NCBI GenBank assembly: GCA_018242215.1
Contig: JAFECG010000019.1
Span: forward strand, 611,994 to 659,899
Direction of reading: 5' to 3'
Origin: Pseudomonadota bacterium
Lineage (GTDB): Bacteria > Pseudomonadota > Alphaproteobacteria > Rhizobiales > Hyphomicrobiaceae
DNA: 47,906 nucleotides
Shown here: in pieces, positions 9,322 through 17,209 of the stretch
How positions within the stretch are numbered: the first letter of the stretch is position 1
How the letters are laid out: every line of letters begins with the position of its first letter
Position numbers and translations under genes: made by a program
Notes under the pieces: model-generated
What the model was told of the DNA's origin: nothing
Database searches by the model: none
What the model saw: only the letters and a program-made list of their open reading frames with translations

Positions 9322-9594
9322 ATGGCACGTATCGACGTGTTGTCACGCCAGATTGCGGAGTACGGCGCTCAAGGCGACCAGTCGGACGCTTTTTTTGAGC
9401 TAGGTCTTAGCTACTGCACTGGGCGGGACGGAGCAGTGGACCTCATCGAGGCTCACAAGTGGTTCAATATCGCTGCCATTCGCGGGAATGACGATGCGAA
9501 GCGATACCGAACGGAAATCGCAAGCGATATGAGCAAAAACGAGATTGTCCGCGCGCAAAAACTAGCCCGCGAATGGCTTGCGGCGATCCACTGA
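9322..9594 (+). CDS. Sel1-like repeat small protein
   Basis: A 90-residue protein carrying one Sel1/TPR-like unit: FFELGLSYCTGRDG followed by DLIEAHKWFNIAAIRGNDDAKRYR, which fits the A-x-x-L-G-x-x-Y...A-x-x-W-x-x-x-A-A-x-x-G-x-x-x-A pattern. A C-terminal helix (IVRAQKLAREWLAAI) caps it. It has no signal peptide, so it is likely cytoplasmic. Single-repeat proteins of this size are common in Hyphomicrobiales, and the family mediates protein-protein contacts. The ATG is preceded by GGGAG. No partner can be named from context. Confidence 0.8.
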   Translation: MARIDVLSRQIAEYGAQGDQSDAFFELGLSYCTGRDGAVDLIEAHKWFNIAAIRGNDDAKRYRTEIASDMSKNEIVRAQKLAREWLAAIH

Positions 9595-9644
9595 AACTGA
9601 CGCGACCGCGTGCGTGGCGTAAGCGTCCCGTTTGCGTGATCGCA

Positions 9645-10280
9645 TCAGCAGTTCGAAAAGAACGACGACAGACATTTCCACGAACTTTTTGCGGCTCCGC
9701 CGACTGCGGACCCTGCTTTCTCGAGGGCCGTCGTCGCTGATTTTGCCGCTTTGCCTGCGGATTTCTGCGTGACGCTCAGGCCATCTCCTGCCGATTGGGC
9801 GCTCTTCTCGACCATTTCCTGCACCGTCTTGGGCGGCTGATCACTCGTCGGCGCGACGGCGGCCTGATTATGCGGTTCAGGTCTTGGGTTGGTCTCCAAT
9901 TCCGCAGGCGGCGCATTTGCCTCCCGCGTCCCGATCGCGGACTTGTTTTGCTCTGCCGCAGTGCTGTCTTGAGGTTGGTGACCACCGCCGCCCCCGTCAA
10001 GGAATGCGGGGATCGGCAATTCCTTGCGCTCGCCGGGGCAAGGAGGAGTAATCGCGCGATCAATCGAGCAGCTTGCGTGCGATCCGGCCTTTGCGAGCGT
10101 CGTGATGCAATAGAACTTGGCGACCGTATCTAGAGTCGCGTTGCCGCTGCCTCCGACGATACAGGCGTAACTGGCGTCCGGGCCGGTGCATTTGACGCAG
10201 AGCTCCGTCGCGTCGGCTGCAATCGAGGCCACCGGCGCCAGTGCACCCATCCCCAGCAATGTCATCAAACGAGCGTTCAC
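9645..10280 (-). CDS. Exported Cys-containing protein with low-complexity tail
   Basis: The 211-residue product starts with a Sec-type signal (MNARLMTLLGMGALAPVASIAADA), here seen as a short basic leader, a hydrophobic core and an AxA cleavage site near residue 21. The mature N-terminal part, about residues 25-90, carries six cysteines (ELCVKC, YACIVG, FYCITT, ASCSID, PPCPGE), suggesting a disulfide-bonded domain. A glycine run and a Pro/Gln/Glu-rich linker follow, then an Ala/Ser/Lys helical region and a last pair of cysteines (WKCLSSFFSNC). No family is recognised. It is probably periplasmic or surface-exposed. Confidence 0.72.
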   Translation of the reverse strand: MNARLMTLLGMGALAPVASIAADATELCVKCTGPDASYACIVGGSGNATLDTVAKFYCITTLAKAGSHASCSIDRAITPPCPGERKELPIPAFLDGGGGGHQPQDSTAAEQNKSAIGTREANAPPAELETNPRPEPHNQAAVAPTSDQPPKTVQEMVEKSAQSAGDGLSVTQKSAGKAAKSATTALEKAGSAVGGAAKSSWKCLSSFFSNC

Positions 10281-10387
10281 GGCCCAGCCCAGTCGGAATA
10301 CGCGGTATTGCTCTCAATAGACTAGGACGACTTTGCGGCAGTCGCCAGACAGCGCTGTAGGACTGTGCCGGCTTATCCCATTGCGTC

Positions 10388-10416
10388 TTGCATTGCCGTG
10401 GCGCGACCTCTATAGG
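10388..10416 (+). promoter_or_regulatory. Putative sigma70 promoter of tRNA-Ser
   Basis: TTGCAT at 10388-10393 and TATAGG at 10411-10416 are separated by 17 bases and lie about 20 bases upstream of the mature tRNA 5' end. Spacing fits a housekeeping sigma factor; the hexamers match only partly. Confidence 0.4.
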
Positions 10417-10435
10417 GGCCATGGCCCTGATTTGG

Positions 10436-10528
10436 GGAGACGTGGCCGAGTGGCTGAAGGCAACGGTTTGCTAAATCGTCATACGCTTTAAAGGCGTATC
10501 GAGGGTTCGAATCCCTCCGTCTCCGCCA
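10436..10528 (+). tRNA. tRNA-Ser (anticodon GCU)
   Basis: The acceptor strand GGAGACG (10436-10442) pairs perfectly with CGTCTCC (10518-10524), followed by discriminator G and an encoded CCA (10526-10528). The anticodon stem ACGGT/ATCGT (one G-T pair) encloses the loop TTGCTAA, giving anticodon GCT, which reads AGC and AGU. A long variable arm (CATACGCTTTAAAGGCGTAT) is typical of class II serine tRNAs, and the T-arm carries GGTTCGAATCC. The gene is complete. I saw no integrated element at its 3' end. Confidence 0.96.
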
Positions 10529-10622
10529 TATGGGCCTTCGATGTATCGGTCCGGGCGCTCTCTGCGCGGCGGGCGGCCCATTAAGCGCGACTGGAGCGGG
10601 CGATTTTTCGCTCTCGCGTATC

Positions 10623-11279
10623 CTACGCATCGACCTGCGACAGGCCGAGCTTCTCGGCGGCGCGGACAAGGTCCGCCAGAGACCGGACTCCCATTTTCCG
10701 CATGACGTTGCCACGGTGGATCTTCACGGTGATCTCGCTCAATCCCATCTCGCCGGCAACCTGTTTGTTCATGAGTCCCTTGGTAACGAACGCCATCACC
10801 TCTTTTTCGCGCGGCGTGAGGCTCTCATAATGCGCAGCCAGATCAGCGATGCTGTGGTCGGAGTCCAGCTGCTTGCGGTCTGTCTCAAGGGCCGCGAAGA
10901 CCGCGTCGAGCATGTCCTGATCGCGGAACGGTTTTGTCAGAAAATCGACGGCGCCCGCCTTCATGGCTCTGACGGACATCGGAATGTCGCCGTGCCCCGT
11001 CATAAAGATCACGGGCATGCGGATGCCTGATTTCGCAAGCTGAGTTTGGAAATCCAGGCCACTGACGCCGGGAAGGCGGATATCGAGAACCAGGCAGCTT
11101 GGAATGTCGGGGATCTTCTTTTGAAGGAATTCCGTGGCCGCCCCGAACATCTCGACTTGAAGACCGACGGATCGAAACAGGCTGCTCAGTGCTTCGCGTA
11201 CGGAAGCATCGTCGTCCACGACATAAACGCACGAGGAGTGCGTCTCGACGGAGCGACCGGAACTCTGGTTGCCTTTCAC
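10623..11279 (-). CDS. FixJ/NarL-type response regulator
   Basis: A 218-residue two-domain regulator. The receiver domain (about 17-135) has VVDDDA acidic residues, the phospho-acceptor Asp66 in LVLDIRLPG, Thr94 in FMTGHGD and Lys116 in FLTKPF. The LuxR-type helix-turn-helix follows (about 152-205: SLTPREKEVMAFV, then NKQVAGEMGLSEITVKIHR). MTGHGDIPMSVRAMKAGA is characteristic of the FixJ/TodT/StyR group. The start overlaps the end of the histidine kinase gene by four bases, so the kinase and regulator form one operon. The target genes are unknown; the name FixJ describes its family, not a demonstrated role in oxygen sensing. Confidence 0.93.
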   Translation of the reverse strand: MKGNQSSGRSVETHSSCVYVVDDDASVREALSSLFRSVGLQVEMFGAATEFLQKKIPDIPSCLVLDIRLPGVSGLDFQTQLAKSGIRMPVIFMTGHGDIPMSVRAMKAGAVDFLTKPFRDQDMLDAVFAALETDRKQLDSDHSIADLAAHYESLTPREKEVMAFVTKGLMNKQVAGEMGLSEITVKIHRGNVMRKMGVRSLADLVRAAEKLGLSQVDA

Positions 11280-12742
11280 GCTTTCTCCTCCTCTTTCATT
11301 GGCAGGTGAACCGAGAAAGTTGCGCCTTCGCCCACCTCGGACGAAGCGATGATCTTGCCACCATGGCTCTCGACGATCGAGCGGCAGATGGATAAGCCCA
11401 TTCCCATGCCCTCGGATTTGGTGGTGTAGAACGCCGTGAAAAGTTTGTTAATGGCGGCCGGGTCGATTCCGGGCCCATTATCCGTGACCTCGACAACAAC
11501 CGTACGCTCGGGAGGATCAGACGGCTGGACGCGGGTGCTAATACGCAGCTCGCGGGGGCGGTCCACGACGGTCATCATAGCCTGGACGGCATTCACGGCC
11601 AGATTGATGATCGCCTGCTGCAATTGCACCCGATCGCCAAGCACCGGAAGCGGTGCCTTTGCGAGGCTGAGGTTGAGCGCGACGTTCTTTGCGGCAAGTT
11701 CGCGGTCGACGAGGAGCAGGACATCGTCCAGCAATTCGTTCACGTCGACTGGCGCGCGGATGAGATCCGTCTTACGGGTAAGAGCACGCAATCTGGCGAT
11801 GACGTCGCTCGCCCTCCGGCCGTTGGTGATCATTCGCTCCAGGGAATCTTGCACCTCTTTGAGATCCGGAACATCCCGCTGCAACCAGCGTAGCGCGGCC
11901 TCTCCATTGGTTACGACGGCGGCGAGCGGCTGATTGACCTCATGAGCGATCGAGGCGGTCAGCTCTCCCAGAGTCGTCAAGCGAGTGACGTGGGCGAGTT
12001 CAGCCTGCGCTTTGTGTAGTGCATCCTCGGCGTGTTTCTGTTCGGTGATGTCATTGTTGGTCACCATCGTGGCGATCGGTCTGCCGTTGTCGTCGCGCTG
12101 TTGAGACCATCGACTGGCTACGATGACTTCCGTTCCGTTCCGCTTGACGTGAGTGATTTCGCCTTGCCATCGGTCTGCAGCCGCGAGCTCCTTCGTTATA
12201 TCCTTGAGCGGCATCGGGAACCTGGACTTCAGAAGTTCGATCGCAGGACGTCCGATCGCTTCTCCGCGTGTCCAGCCATACAGCTCTTCAGCTCCCGCAT
12301 TCCAATATGCGATCACGTCCCTAGTATCGCGGACGTAAATTGCGTCATGCGTCAAATCGAGAAGAGCGGCCTGGTCGCGCAAGTTGAGAGTGGCTTGATT
12401 ATTCTTCAGCGCGAGAAACGTGGTCACGAGGATAGCGCTCAAGCTGATCAGGCAGCGGACCATAGCTCCGCTTTCAAAGTCATCCGAATGGACGATGAAG
12501 AAACTCGATACCGTCAGAAAAATGCAGATTGCGGAGATCGCCAGCAGGCCTTCGCGGCTCAAGAAATTCGCCGAAATCATGATGACGGCGACATACATGA
12601 CGGCGATCGCAATGTTGAATGGGGCGAAGGTGTCGATCAAAAAGATCGCAGCCGCTCCAAGAAGGGCGATCGCGGGATAGAATTGCAGACTCGACTTTGG
12701 CAACGACGGCTGTGTGAACATGCGTTCGTCCCACTCATGCAC
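11276..12742 (-). CDS. Membrane PAS sensor histidine kinase (FixL/DctS-like)
   Basis: The 488-residue kinase has an N-terminal membrane region of about four helices (residues 22-112), a PAS domain (about 122-235, LLDLTHDAIYVRDTRD onward), a HisKA dimerisation helix with the H-box SIAHEVNQPLAAVVTNG (phospho-His267) and a HATPase domain with an N-box (INLAVNAVQAM), DNGPGID and GMGMGLSI. The EVNQPLAA form of the H-box is typical of kinases paired with FixJ-like regulators. It would phosphorylate the regulator encoded directly downstream. I see no feature that proves a heme in the PAS domain, so the signal is open. A second start at codon 8 is possible. Confidence 0.93.
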   Translation of the reverse strand: MHEWDERMFTQPSLPKSSLQFYPAIALLGAAAIFLIDTFAPFNIAIAVMYVAVIMISANFLSREGLLAISAICIFLTVSSFFIVHSDDFESGAMVRCLISLSAILVTTFLALKNNQATLNLRDQAALLDLTHDAIYVRDTRDVIAYWNAGAEELYGWTRGEAIGRPAIELLKSRFPMPLKDITKELAAADRWQGEITHVKRNGTEVIVASRWSQQRDDNGRPIATMVTNNDITEQKHAEDALHKAQAELAHVTRLTTLGELTASIAHEVNQPLAAVVTNGEAALRWLQRDVPDLKEVQDSLERMITNGRRASDVIARLRALTRKTDLIRAPVDVNELLDDVLLLVDRELAAKNVALNLSLAKAPLPVLGDRVQLQQAIINLAVNAVQAMMTVVDRPRELRISTRVQPSDPPERTVVVEVTDNGPGIDPAAINKLFTAFYTTKSEGMGMGLSICRSIVESHGGKIIASSEVGEGATFSVHLPMKEEEKA

Positions 12743-13031
12743 AGGCTCGCGCAGGGAGCCGTAAACGGAGTCCGCAGATTACGATCAACATCAATCGCGA
12801 TGCTGCCGTATTGCTCATCGTGGAAAGCACGCCGAATGCCGGGCACGCTATGGGACAAATGGTATTGCTAGGTCGATTCAAATCATCGATCGGCGTGATC
12901 AATTCCTATTGATAGGCTTGCTTTCGAATATCGCGCGATCGTCATCGGGCGGTGAATCCGATGACGAGGGCGCGTTATTGGACGCCGTTCGCCTATGTTG
13001 TCATAGGGTGCGCGGCATTTCCCGCCGCGCT

Positions 13032-14483
13032 TTAACTCTCGTTAACCGCGGCCGGCTGTTCGCGGGACGGCGGCGGACCAAAGATATTTTTCGCTCTGCG
13101 AATTTTTCCGGACTCTTCAGGCGCAATCCGGTCGACGATTTCAATGTCGAAATGGATGACGTCCGCGAAACCTTCCGATGTCACGGATTGCTGAATGAGT
13201 TGACGCAGTTTCTCTGCCGAAAGCGTCCGTCCAGAGAGAGGGGCTGCGCGCAAGACGAACTTGTTCACCCCCGTCTGCAGGAATTGATGCTCGGCGAGAT
13301 TGGTTTCCGTATGAAGCGCCAGCAGAAAAACATAATACGGCAGATCGCGGATCTCGCCATTTACGTCCACCCAGAACTGATCCTTCGAGCGTCCCTCTAC
13401 CGCTTTGACGAGCGGTAGGAGGCTTCCGCATTCGCACCGTTCGGGGCTAATCGTAACGATGTCGTCGATCTCGTACCGGATGATCGGCTGCGCCATATTA
13501 TAGAGGTTGGTGAGAAGCACTTTGCTTCCCGGTGTGCCATTTGGCACCGGCTGGTTGTCGGAATCCACGACCTCGAGGATCGCAAGCTCATCGTTCAAAT
13601 GGCTTCCATGCGTCGCCTGGCACCCGCACGTCAGAGCCATGCATTCGGCCATACTATAGATATTCGTGATATGGACGCCGAACGCCTTTTCGACGCGTTG
13701 AGCGATCGCCTCGGGTAGCGGCTCGCTGATATTTGTCATCTGTTCGAGGTCGCCGCGGAGCTTCAAGCGGCCGGCCTTCAGCTCTCGCGTGATCGTCTCG
13801 AGCGCGCTTGTGTATCCCGTGATGAAATTCGGCTGAAAACTATTCAGCTTCTCCACGAGAACTTCGGGCGGATCGAATACCGAAAGACGCTGCAGCTTCA
13901 GAAAACGGCGCGCGCGCTCGGGGAAATAGTTGAAGAACGTGCTGCTCGGATAGAAGCCCGGCTTCTGCGTAATGATTGAAAAGCGTGCGGGCTTGAAGAG
14001 CCGCTGAAGGTGAGGAAGAAAGCGCCGCGACAGTGGTTTTCCGCGTGCGAATTGGGCGGCGAATGTCGTCAAGATGGCGGGCTTGTCCTGGACGATGATC
14101 GCAGGCTGCCCCTGACTTCCGGATGTATGGCAGACAGCGTAATTCTGCTTGTAGTAAGCGCCGATGTTTGCCGGATCGGACATGAACCGCTCGAGGTCGG
14201 CGCGCCGAAGGGCACGATCGGTGAAAATATCGTCGAGGTTGGCCATCATTTCCGACTTGGTGAGTGTCGGAAGATCGGTGATTGCGCAGGTCTTCAGGTC
14301 GATGCCCTGAAACTGCTTGCGGTAATACGGAGAATTTTCGTTGGCGTACTGAAGCAGATTGCGGAAGCGGGTTTCACGCGCGTCTGCGCGCGCTTGCATG
14401 TCTTCTGGTCGCGGCGGCAGAAGCGATCGGATCGCCAGCGCCAATTTCACTTGATCCGAGACGGCCCGGAGAAATCCTCTCAT
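13032..14483 (-). CDS. PaaK/CapK-like adenylate-forming enzyme
   Basis: A 483-residue protein of the phenylacetate-CoA ligase/CapK group. The phosphate-binding loop HTSGSQGQPA is at about 119-128. The SMAEC motif precedes a cysteine/histidine cluster (CMALTCGCQATHGSH), and a second cluster ECGSLLPLV follows; in related proteins such clusters can bind metal. IIRYEIDDIV matches the usual YxxxD segment and GKIRRAKN the C-terminal lysine region. It would adenylate a carboxylic acid and may pass it to CoA or another acceptor; the substrate is unknown. I use the ATG at 14483; a TTG at 14531 is in frame but has no ribosome binding site. The neighbours give no pathway context. Confidence 0.85.
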   Translation of the reverse strand: MRGFLRAVSDQVKLALAIRSLLPPRPEDMQARADARETRFRNLLQYANENSPYYRKQFQGIDLKTCAITDLPTLTKSEMMANLDDIFTDRALRRADLERFMSDPANIGAYYKQNYAVCHTSGSQGQPAIIVQDKPAILTTFAAQFARGKPLSRRFLPHLQRLFKPARFSIITQKPGFYPSSTFFNYFPERARRFLKLQRLSVFDPPEVLVEKLNSFQPNFITGYTSALETITRELKAGRLKLRGDLEQMTNISEPLPEAIAQRVEKAFGVHITNIYSMAECMALTCGCQATHGSHLNDELAILEVVDSDNQPVPNGTPGSKVLLTNLYNMAQPIIRYEIDDIVTISPERCECGSLLPLVKAVEGRSKDQFWVDVNGEIRDLPYYVFLLALHTETNLAEHQFLQTGVNKFVLRAAPLSGRTLSAEKLRQLIQQSVTSEGFADVIHFDIEIVDRIAPEESGKIRRAKNIFGPPPSREQPAAVNES

Positions 14484-14678
14484 TCGAGATAAACCCTTGA
14501 AATGCGACGTTCCGCTAGAGGCAGGAGCCAAGCAAGTCGGTTAGCCCGCATGGCGGCGTTTGAGTTGGCCTAAGTAAGGCAAAGCCGCAGCGATTGCACC
14601 GAAAAGTGAGATCGGGATTCCTTTTCTTCGATAAAGAGATCGTATGTGCGACGTTCTTTCCGGAGCAGAGCGCATCTC

Positions 14679-15350
14679 TTATCGGGGCGGCGGCTCAGTC
14701 ATGTCGCGGCGCTCGAAGCCAGGAAGCGGTCCTGGCAGAGCAGCCTCGGCTTGGGACTGGAGCTGAGCTTCATGTCGCCTCAAATAGATGAAGATTGTGA
14801 TTACGATCGCCAAGGCGAATGCGATGCCGACTGCGCCGATGGGGCCCTGCACCCGGTGAATGCTTCGCCCGAGGGTATAGGCGGATATTCCTACTATGCT
14901 GGCCCAAACGAAACCTCCCAGTGCATTTGCGACGAGAAAGCGCGGCCATGCCAACTGATTGACGCCCGCGAGGAACGCAGCGAGGAAACGCAGCACCGCA
15001 AAGAAACGTCCAAAAAAAACGACCGTGCCACCATATTTCCGAAAGAGATACTGGCCGAGTTTGATACGGCCCTCCGTCAGCCCTAGTGAGGAGCCGAATT
15101 TAAGAACGAGCCGATAGCCGAATTCCCGACCAATCAGATAGCCGATGTTATCTCCCACGATAGCGCCGATGGTTGCAGCCGCGATGACGAATGCGATGTT
15201 GCCGTCGTGCGTCGCCGCGTAGACTGAGGCGATGATCAGGACGGCTTCTCCGGGCAACGGAAGGCCAAGGCTTTCCAGGCCCACGATCAAGGCGACTGTC
15301 CAGACTCCATACGTCGCAAAGAGATGGTGCAGTTGTTCCGGCGATAACAA
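14679..15350 (-). CDS. Second DedA-family membrane protein
   Basis: The protein carries the DedA landmarks: SLGLPLPGEAVLIIAS for the first reentrant region, GDNIGYLIGREFG, and FFGRFFAVLRFLAAFLAGVNQ (here FFGRFFAVLR plus FLAAFLAGVNQ) with the conserved Arg pair. I start it at a TTG (15348-15350), because AGGGG lies seven bases upstream and the 223 residues that follow match the family from its first helix. An ATG at 15620 would add 90 residues with no resemblance to a membrane protein. The C-terminal tail is long and Pro/Glu-rich (EAALPGPLPGFERR). It shares little beyond the core motifs with the DedA gene at 5733-6278, so they are likely ancient paralogs. Confidence 0.85.
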   Translation of the reverse strand: MLSPEQLHHLFATYGVWTVALIVGLESLGLPLPGEAVLIIASVYAATHDGNIAFVIAAATIGAIVGDNIGYLIGREFGYRLVLKFGSSLGLTEGRIKLGQYLFRKYGGTVVFFGRFFAVLRFLAAFLAGVNQLAWPRFLVANALGGFVWASIVGISAYTLGRSIHRVQGPIGAVGIAFALAIVITIFIYLRRHEAQLQSQAEAALPGPLPGFERRDMTEPPPR

Positions 15351-15681
15351 AAAATTTCCCCTCGTGAATGCGCAGAAGCCCCTCGCGGCATCAGCAAGCT
15401 CTAATTGTCGCGGCAATTCGATGTCAATCGGAAGCCGGGATTGCAGTGCCGCGCTGTTATGGCAGCCCCTTTCGAAGCCTTCGAACCTTCCGCCTTCCAA
15501 TCCTTTCAGCAGCCTGCATACGCTGGATTCTGCCCAAAAAGTCGGCAAAAATCGAAAACTGCGGGTTTGATCGTCGTACGCCGCTTGGCGGGTGAATGCA
15601 GTCAACACGCCGTCAACCATCGCGATACTTTGATGGGGCGGCTATCTTGCGAAAGGGGAAATCCAAATTCAGAGATGAGTC
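15351..15681. other. 331-base gap between divergent genes
   Basis: The region lies between the chosen start of the second DedA gene and the hydrolase start, so both promoters should be here. The minus strand stays open through much of it as a possible N-terminal extension of the DedA protein; I regard that as chance in GC-rich sequence. A GAAAGGGG run near 15650 could serve a start just downstream. No convincing promoter pair was found. Confidence 0.4.
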
Positions 15682-16587
15682 GTGATTTGGATACCGAAAG
15701 AATTCTGGTCGGGTCAAAGTTTGACGCAATTGCCATCCGGAATTGCGGGCGACGCGGCATTTCGAATTTTTTGCACGCCTGAACTGTCGCAGTATCGAGC
15801 CCGCAATCATCAGCAACTCGCTGCCAGAGCACGATTTCATCTGCGGCACGCGCGATGGGAGCGGATATCAACGCCCGTCGCTGACATTCAGGCGTATGTA
15901 TTCGAGCCCGACCGCGATCGCCCGATCGGGACAGTGCTGGTCACACACGGCTGGACGGCTGAAGCCTCATTCATGACGGCGATTGCCGAGTCAATTCGGC
16001 GTGCCGGCTATCGCGTTGTGCTCTTTGATCTACCTGCGCATGGCCTCAGCGGGGCGATCTCCACCAACCTCATCGATTGTGCGCGTGCAACGTCTGCTAT
16101 CGCGCAAATATTCAGCCCGCTCCATGCGATCGTCGCGCATTCTTTTGGCGGAATGATTTCTCTCGTCGCGGCGGAGGGGAGACCTCCCATGCCGCATCCG
16201 CTTGAAGTTCCGCGGATCGTGCTCATCGCATGCCCAAACCGTCTCTCGCAGGTCACATCAGCCTTTTCTCGCCACTGGGGTGTGACATTGGCTGGTCGAC
16301 GCGCCTTTGAGCGACGCCTGGAGCGCGTGGGGGGACGGCCGATCGGCTGTTTTACAATCGCGAGGCTCTTACGGGTTACTGGTTGCGACGCCTGCATCAT
16401 ACATGATCGCGATGACGACGACGTGTCGTTCGAATCTGCCGAAGAAATCATTTCTGAAGTCGAAGAGGCGGAGCTGCGTGCGTTCGCGGGATTTGGTCAC
16501 CGCAACATTTTATTCGCTCCTCCGGTAATGCGAACAATTGTATCATATCTTACGCGCGATCAAATTCCGGATGGAAACAAACAATAA
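15682..16587 (+). CDS. Alpha/beta hydrolase
   Basis: A 301-residue alpha/beta-hydrolase fold protein. The oxyanion region is VTHGWTAEASFM, the nucleophile elbow is AHSFGGM with Ser154, a run of aspartates (HDRDDDDV, about 241-248) is the probable acid site, and His273 in FGHRNIL completes the triad. VVLFDLPAHGLSG matches the family strand 4 region. There is no signal peptide. Substrate cannot be deduced. The GTG at 15682 is the first start in frame; a later start near residue 40 is possible because the first 35 residues look unlike the family. It is divergent from the DedA gene and ends in an AT-rich stretch before the molybdenum enzyme genes. Confidence 0.85.
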   Translation: MIWIPKEFWSGQSLTQLPSGIAGDAAFRIFCTPELSQYRARNHQQLAARARFHLRHARWERISTPVADIQAYVFEPDRDRPIGTVLVTHGWTAEASFMTAIAESIRRAGYRVVLFDLPAHGLSGAISTNLIDCARATSAIAQIFSPLHAIVAHSFGGMISLVAAEGRPPMPHPLEVPRIVLIACPNRLSQVTSAFSRHWGVTLAGRRAFERRLERVGGRPIGCFTIARLLRVTGCDACIIHDRDDDDVSFESAEEIISEVEEAELRAFAGFGHRNILFAPPVMRTIVSYLTRDQIPDGNKQ

Positions 16588-16653
16588 ATTTTATATAGCT
16601 CAATGACTATATCGCAGCGTGTAAATCGCGCAATTTCCGAACTTCTCGCTGCA

Positions 16654-16681
16654 TTGATCAAAAAAATTATACCGGTAATAT
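16654..16681 (+). promoter_or_regulatory. Putative promoter of the molybdenum enzyme operon
   Basis: An AT-rich stretch upstream of the 2Fe-2S subunit gene contains TTGATC (16654-16659) and TAATAT (16676-16681) with a 16-base spacer. The -10 resembles the consensus; the A-run between the boxes is unusual for this GC-rich window. Transcription would start about 60 bases before the ATG. Confidence 0.4.
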
Positions 16682-16745
16682 AACTTCCTCAGAACTGCGA
16701 CCGGAAAATTCCGTCGCGCGTTGATCATTAAGCCGGGAGCTCGCA

Positions 16746-17198
16746 ATGATCACACTCCAAATCAATGGACAACCTCACGATGTCGATGTGTCGCCAGACA
16801 CGCCGCTGCTTTGGGCTTTGCGGGATGCGCTCGGTATGACTGGCACGAAATATGGATGCGGTATTGCGCAGTGCGGAGCATGTACAGTGCATCTTGATGG
16901 ACAGGCGGTACGCTCTTGTCAGCTTCCGATTGGGTCGGTCGGAAGCCGCGCCATTACGACGATCGAGGGCGTGGGCAGCACGGATGCCGGGGCGAAGATC
17001 CAGAAGGCATGGCTCGATCTCGAGGTCATCCAGTGCGGCTATTGTCAGTCCGGGCAGATTATGTCCGCGGCTGCGCTTCTGGCTCAGAAAGCAAGTCCCA
17101 ATGACGACGATATCGATGCCGCGATGGCCGGCAACATCTGCCGTTGCGGCACGTATGTTCGCATTCGGGCAGCGATCAAAAAAGCCGCCGCAGCTTAA
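16746..17198 (+). CDS. 2Fe-2S subunit of aldehyde/isoquinoline oxidoreductase (IorA-like)
   Basis: This 150-residue subunit of the xanthine oxidase family carries two [2Fe-2S] clusters. The plant-type N-terminal cluster uses Cys38, Cys43, Cys46 and Cys58; the C-terminal helical domain uses Cys97, Cys100, Cys132 and Cys134 (QCGYC and ICRCG). It passes electrons from the molybdenum subunit encoded next to an external acceptor. Opening MITLQINGQ and overall length fit IorA-type small subunits. The ATG has GGGAG upstream. The next gene starts 11 bases after the stop. There is no separate FAD subunit, as expected for IorAB-type enzymes coupled to cytochrome c. Confidence 0.95.
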   Translation: MITLQINGQPHDVDVSPDTPLLWALRDALGMTGTKYGCGIAQCGACTVHLDGQAVRSCQLPIGSVGSRAITTIEGVGSTDAGAKIQKAWLDLEVIQCGYCQSGQIMSAAALLAQKASPNDDDIDAAMAGNICRCGTYVRIRAAIKKAAAA

Positions 17199-17209
17199 GG
17201 GAGGTTCAC

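Noticed and set aside
10436-10700. Possible integrated element at the tRNA-Ser 3' end
   Set aside because: No integrase gene, no direct repeat of the tRNA end that I could see, and the next gene is an ordinary response regulator.
12032-12871. Rightward open frame of 279 codons opposite the histidine kinase
   Set aside because: The kinase domains on the other strand are intact across the same bases.
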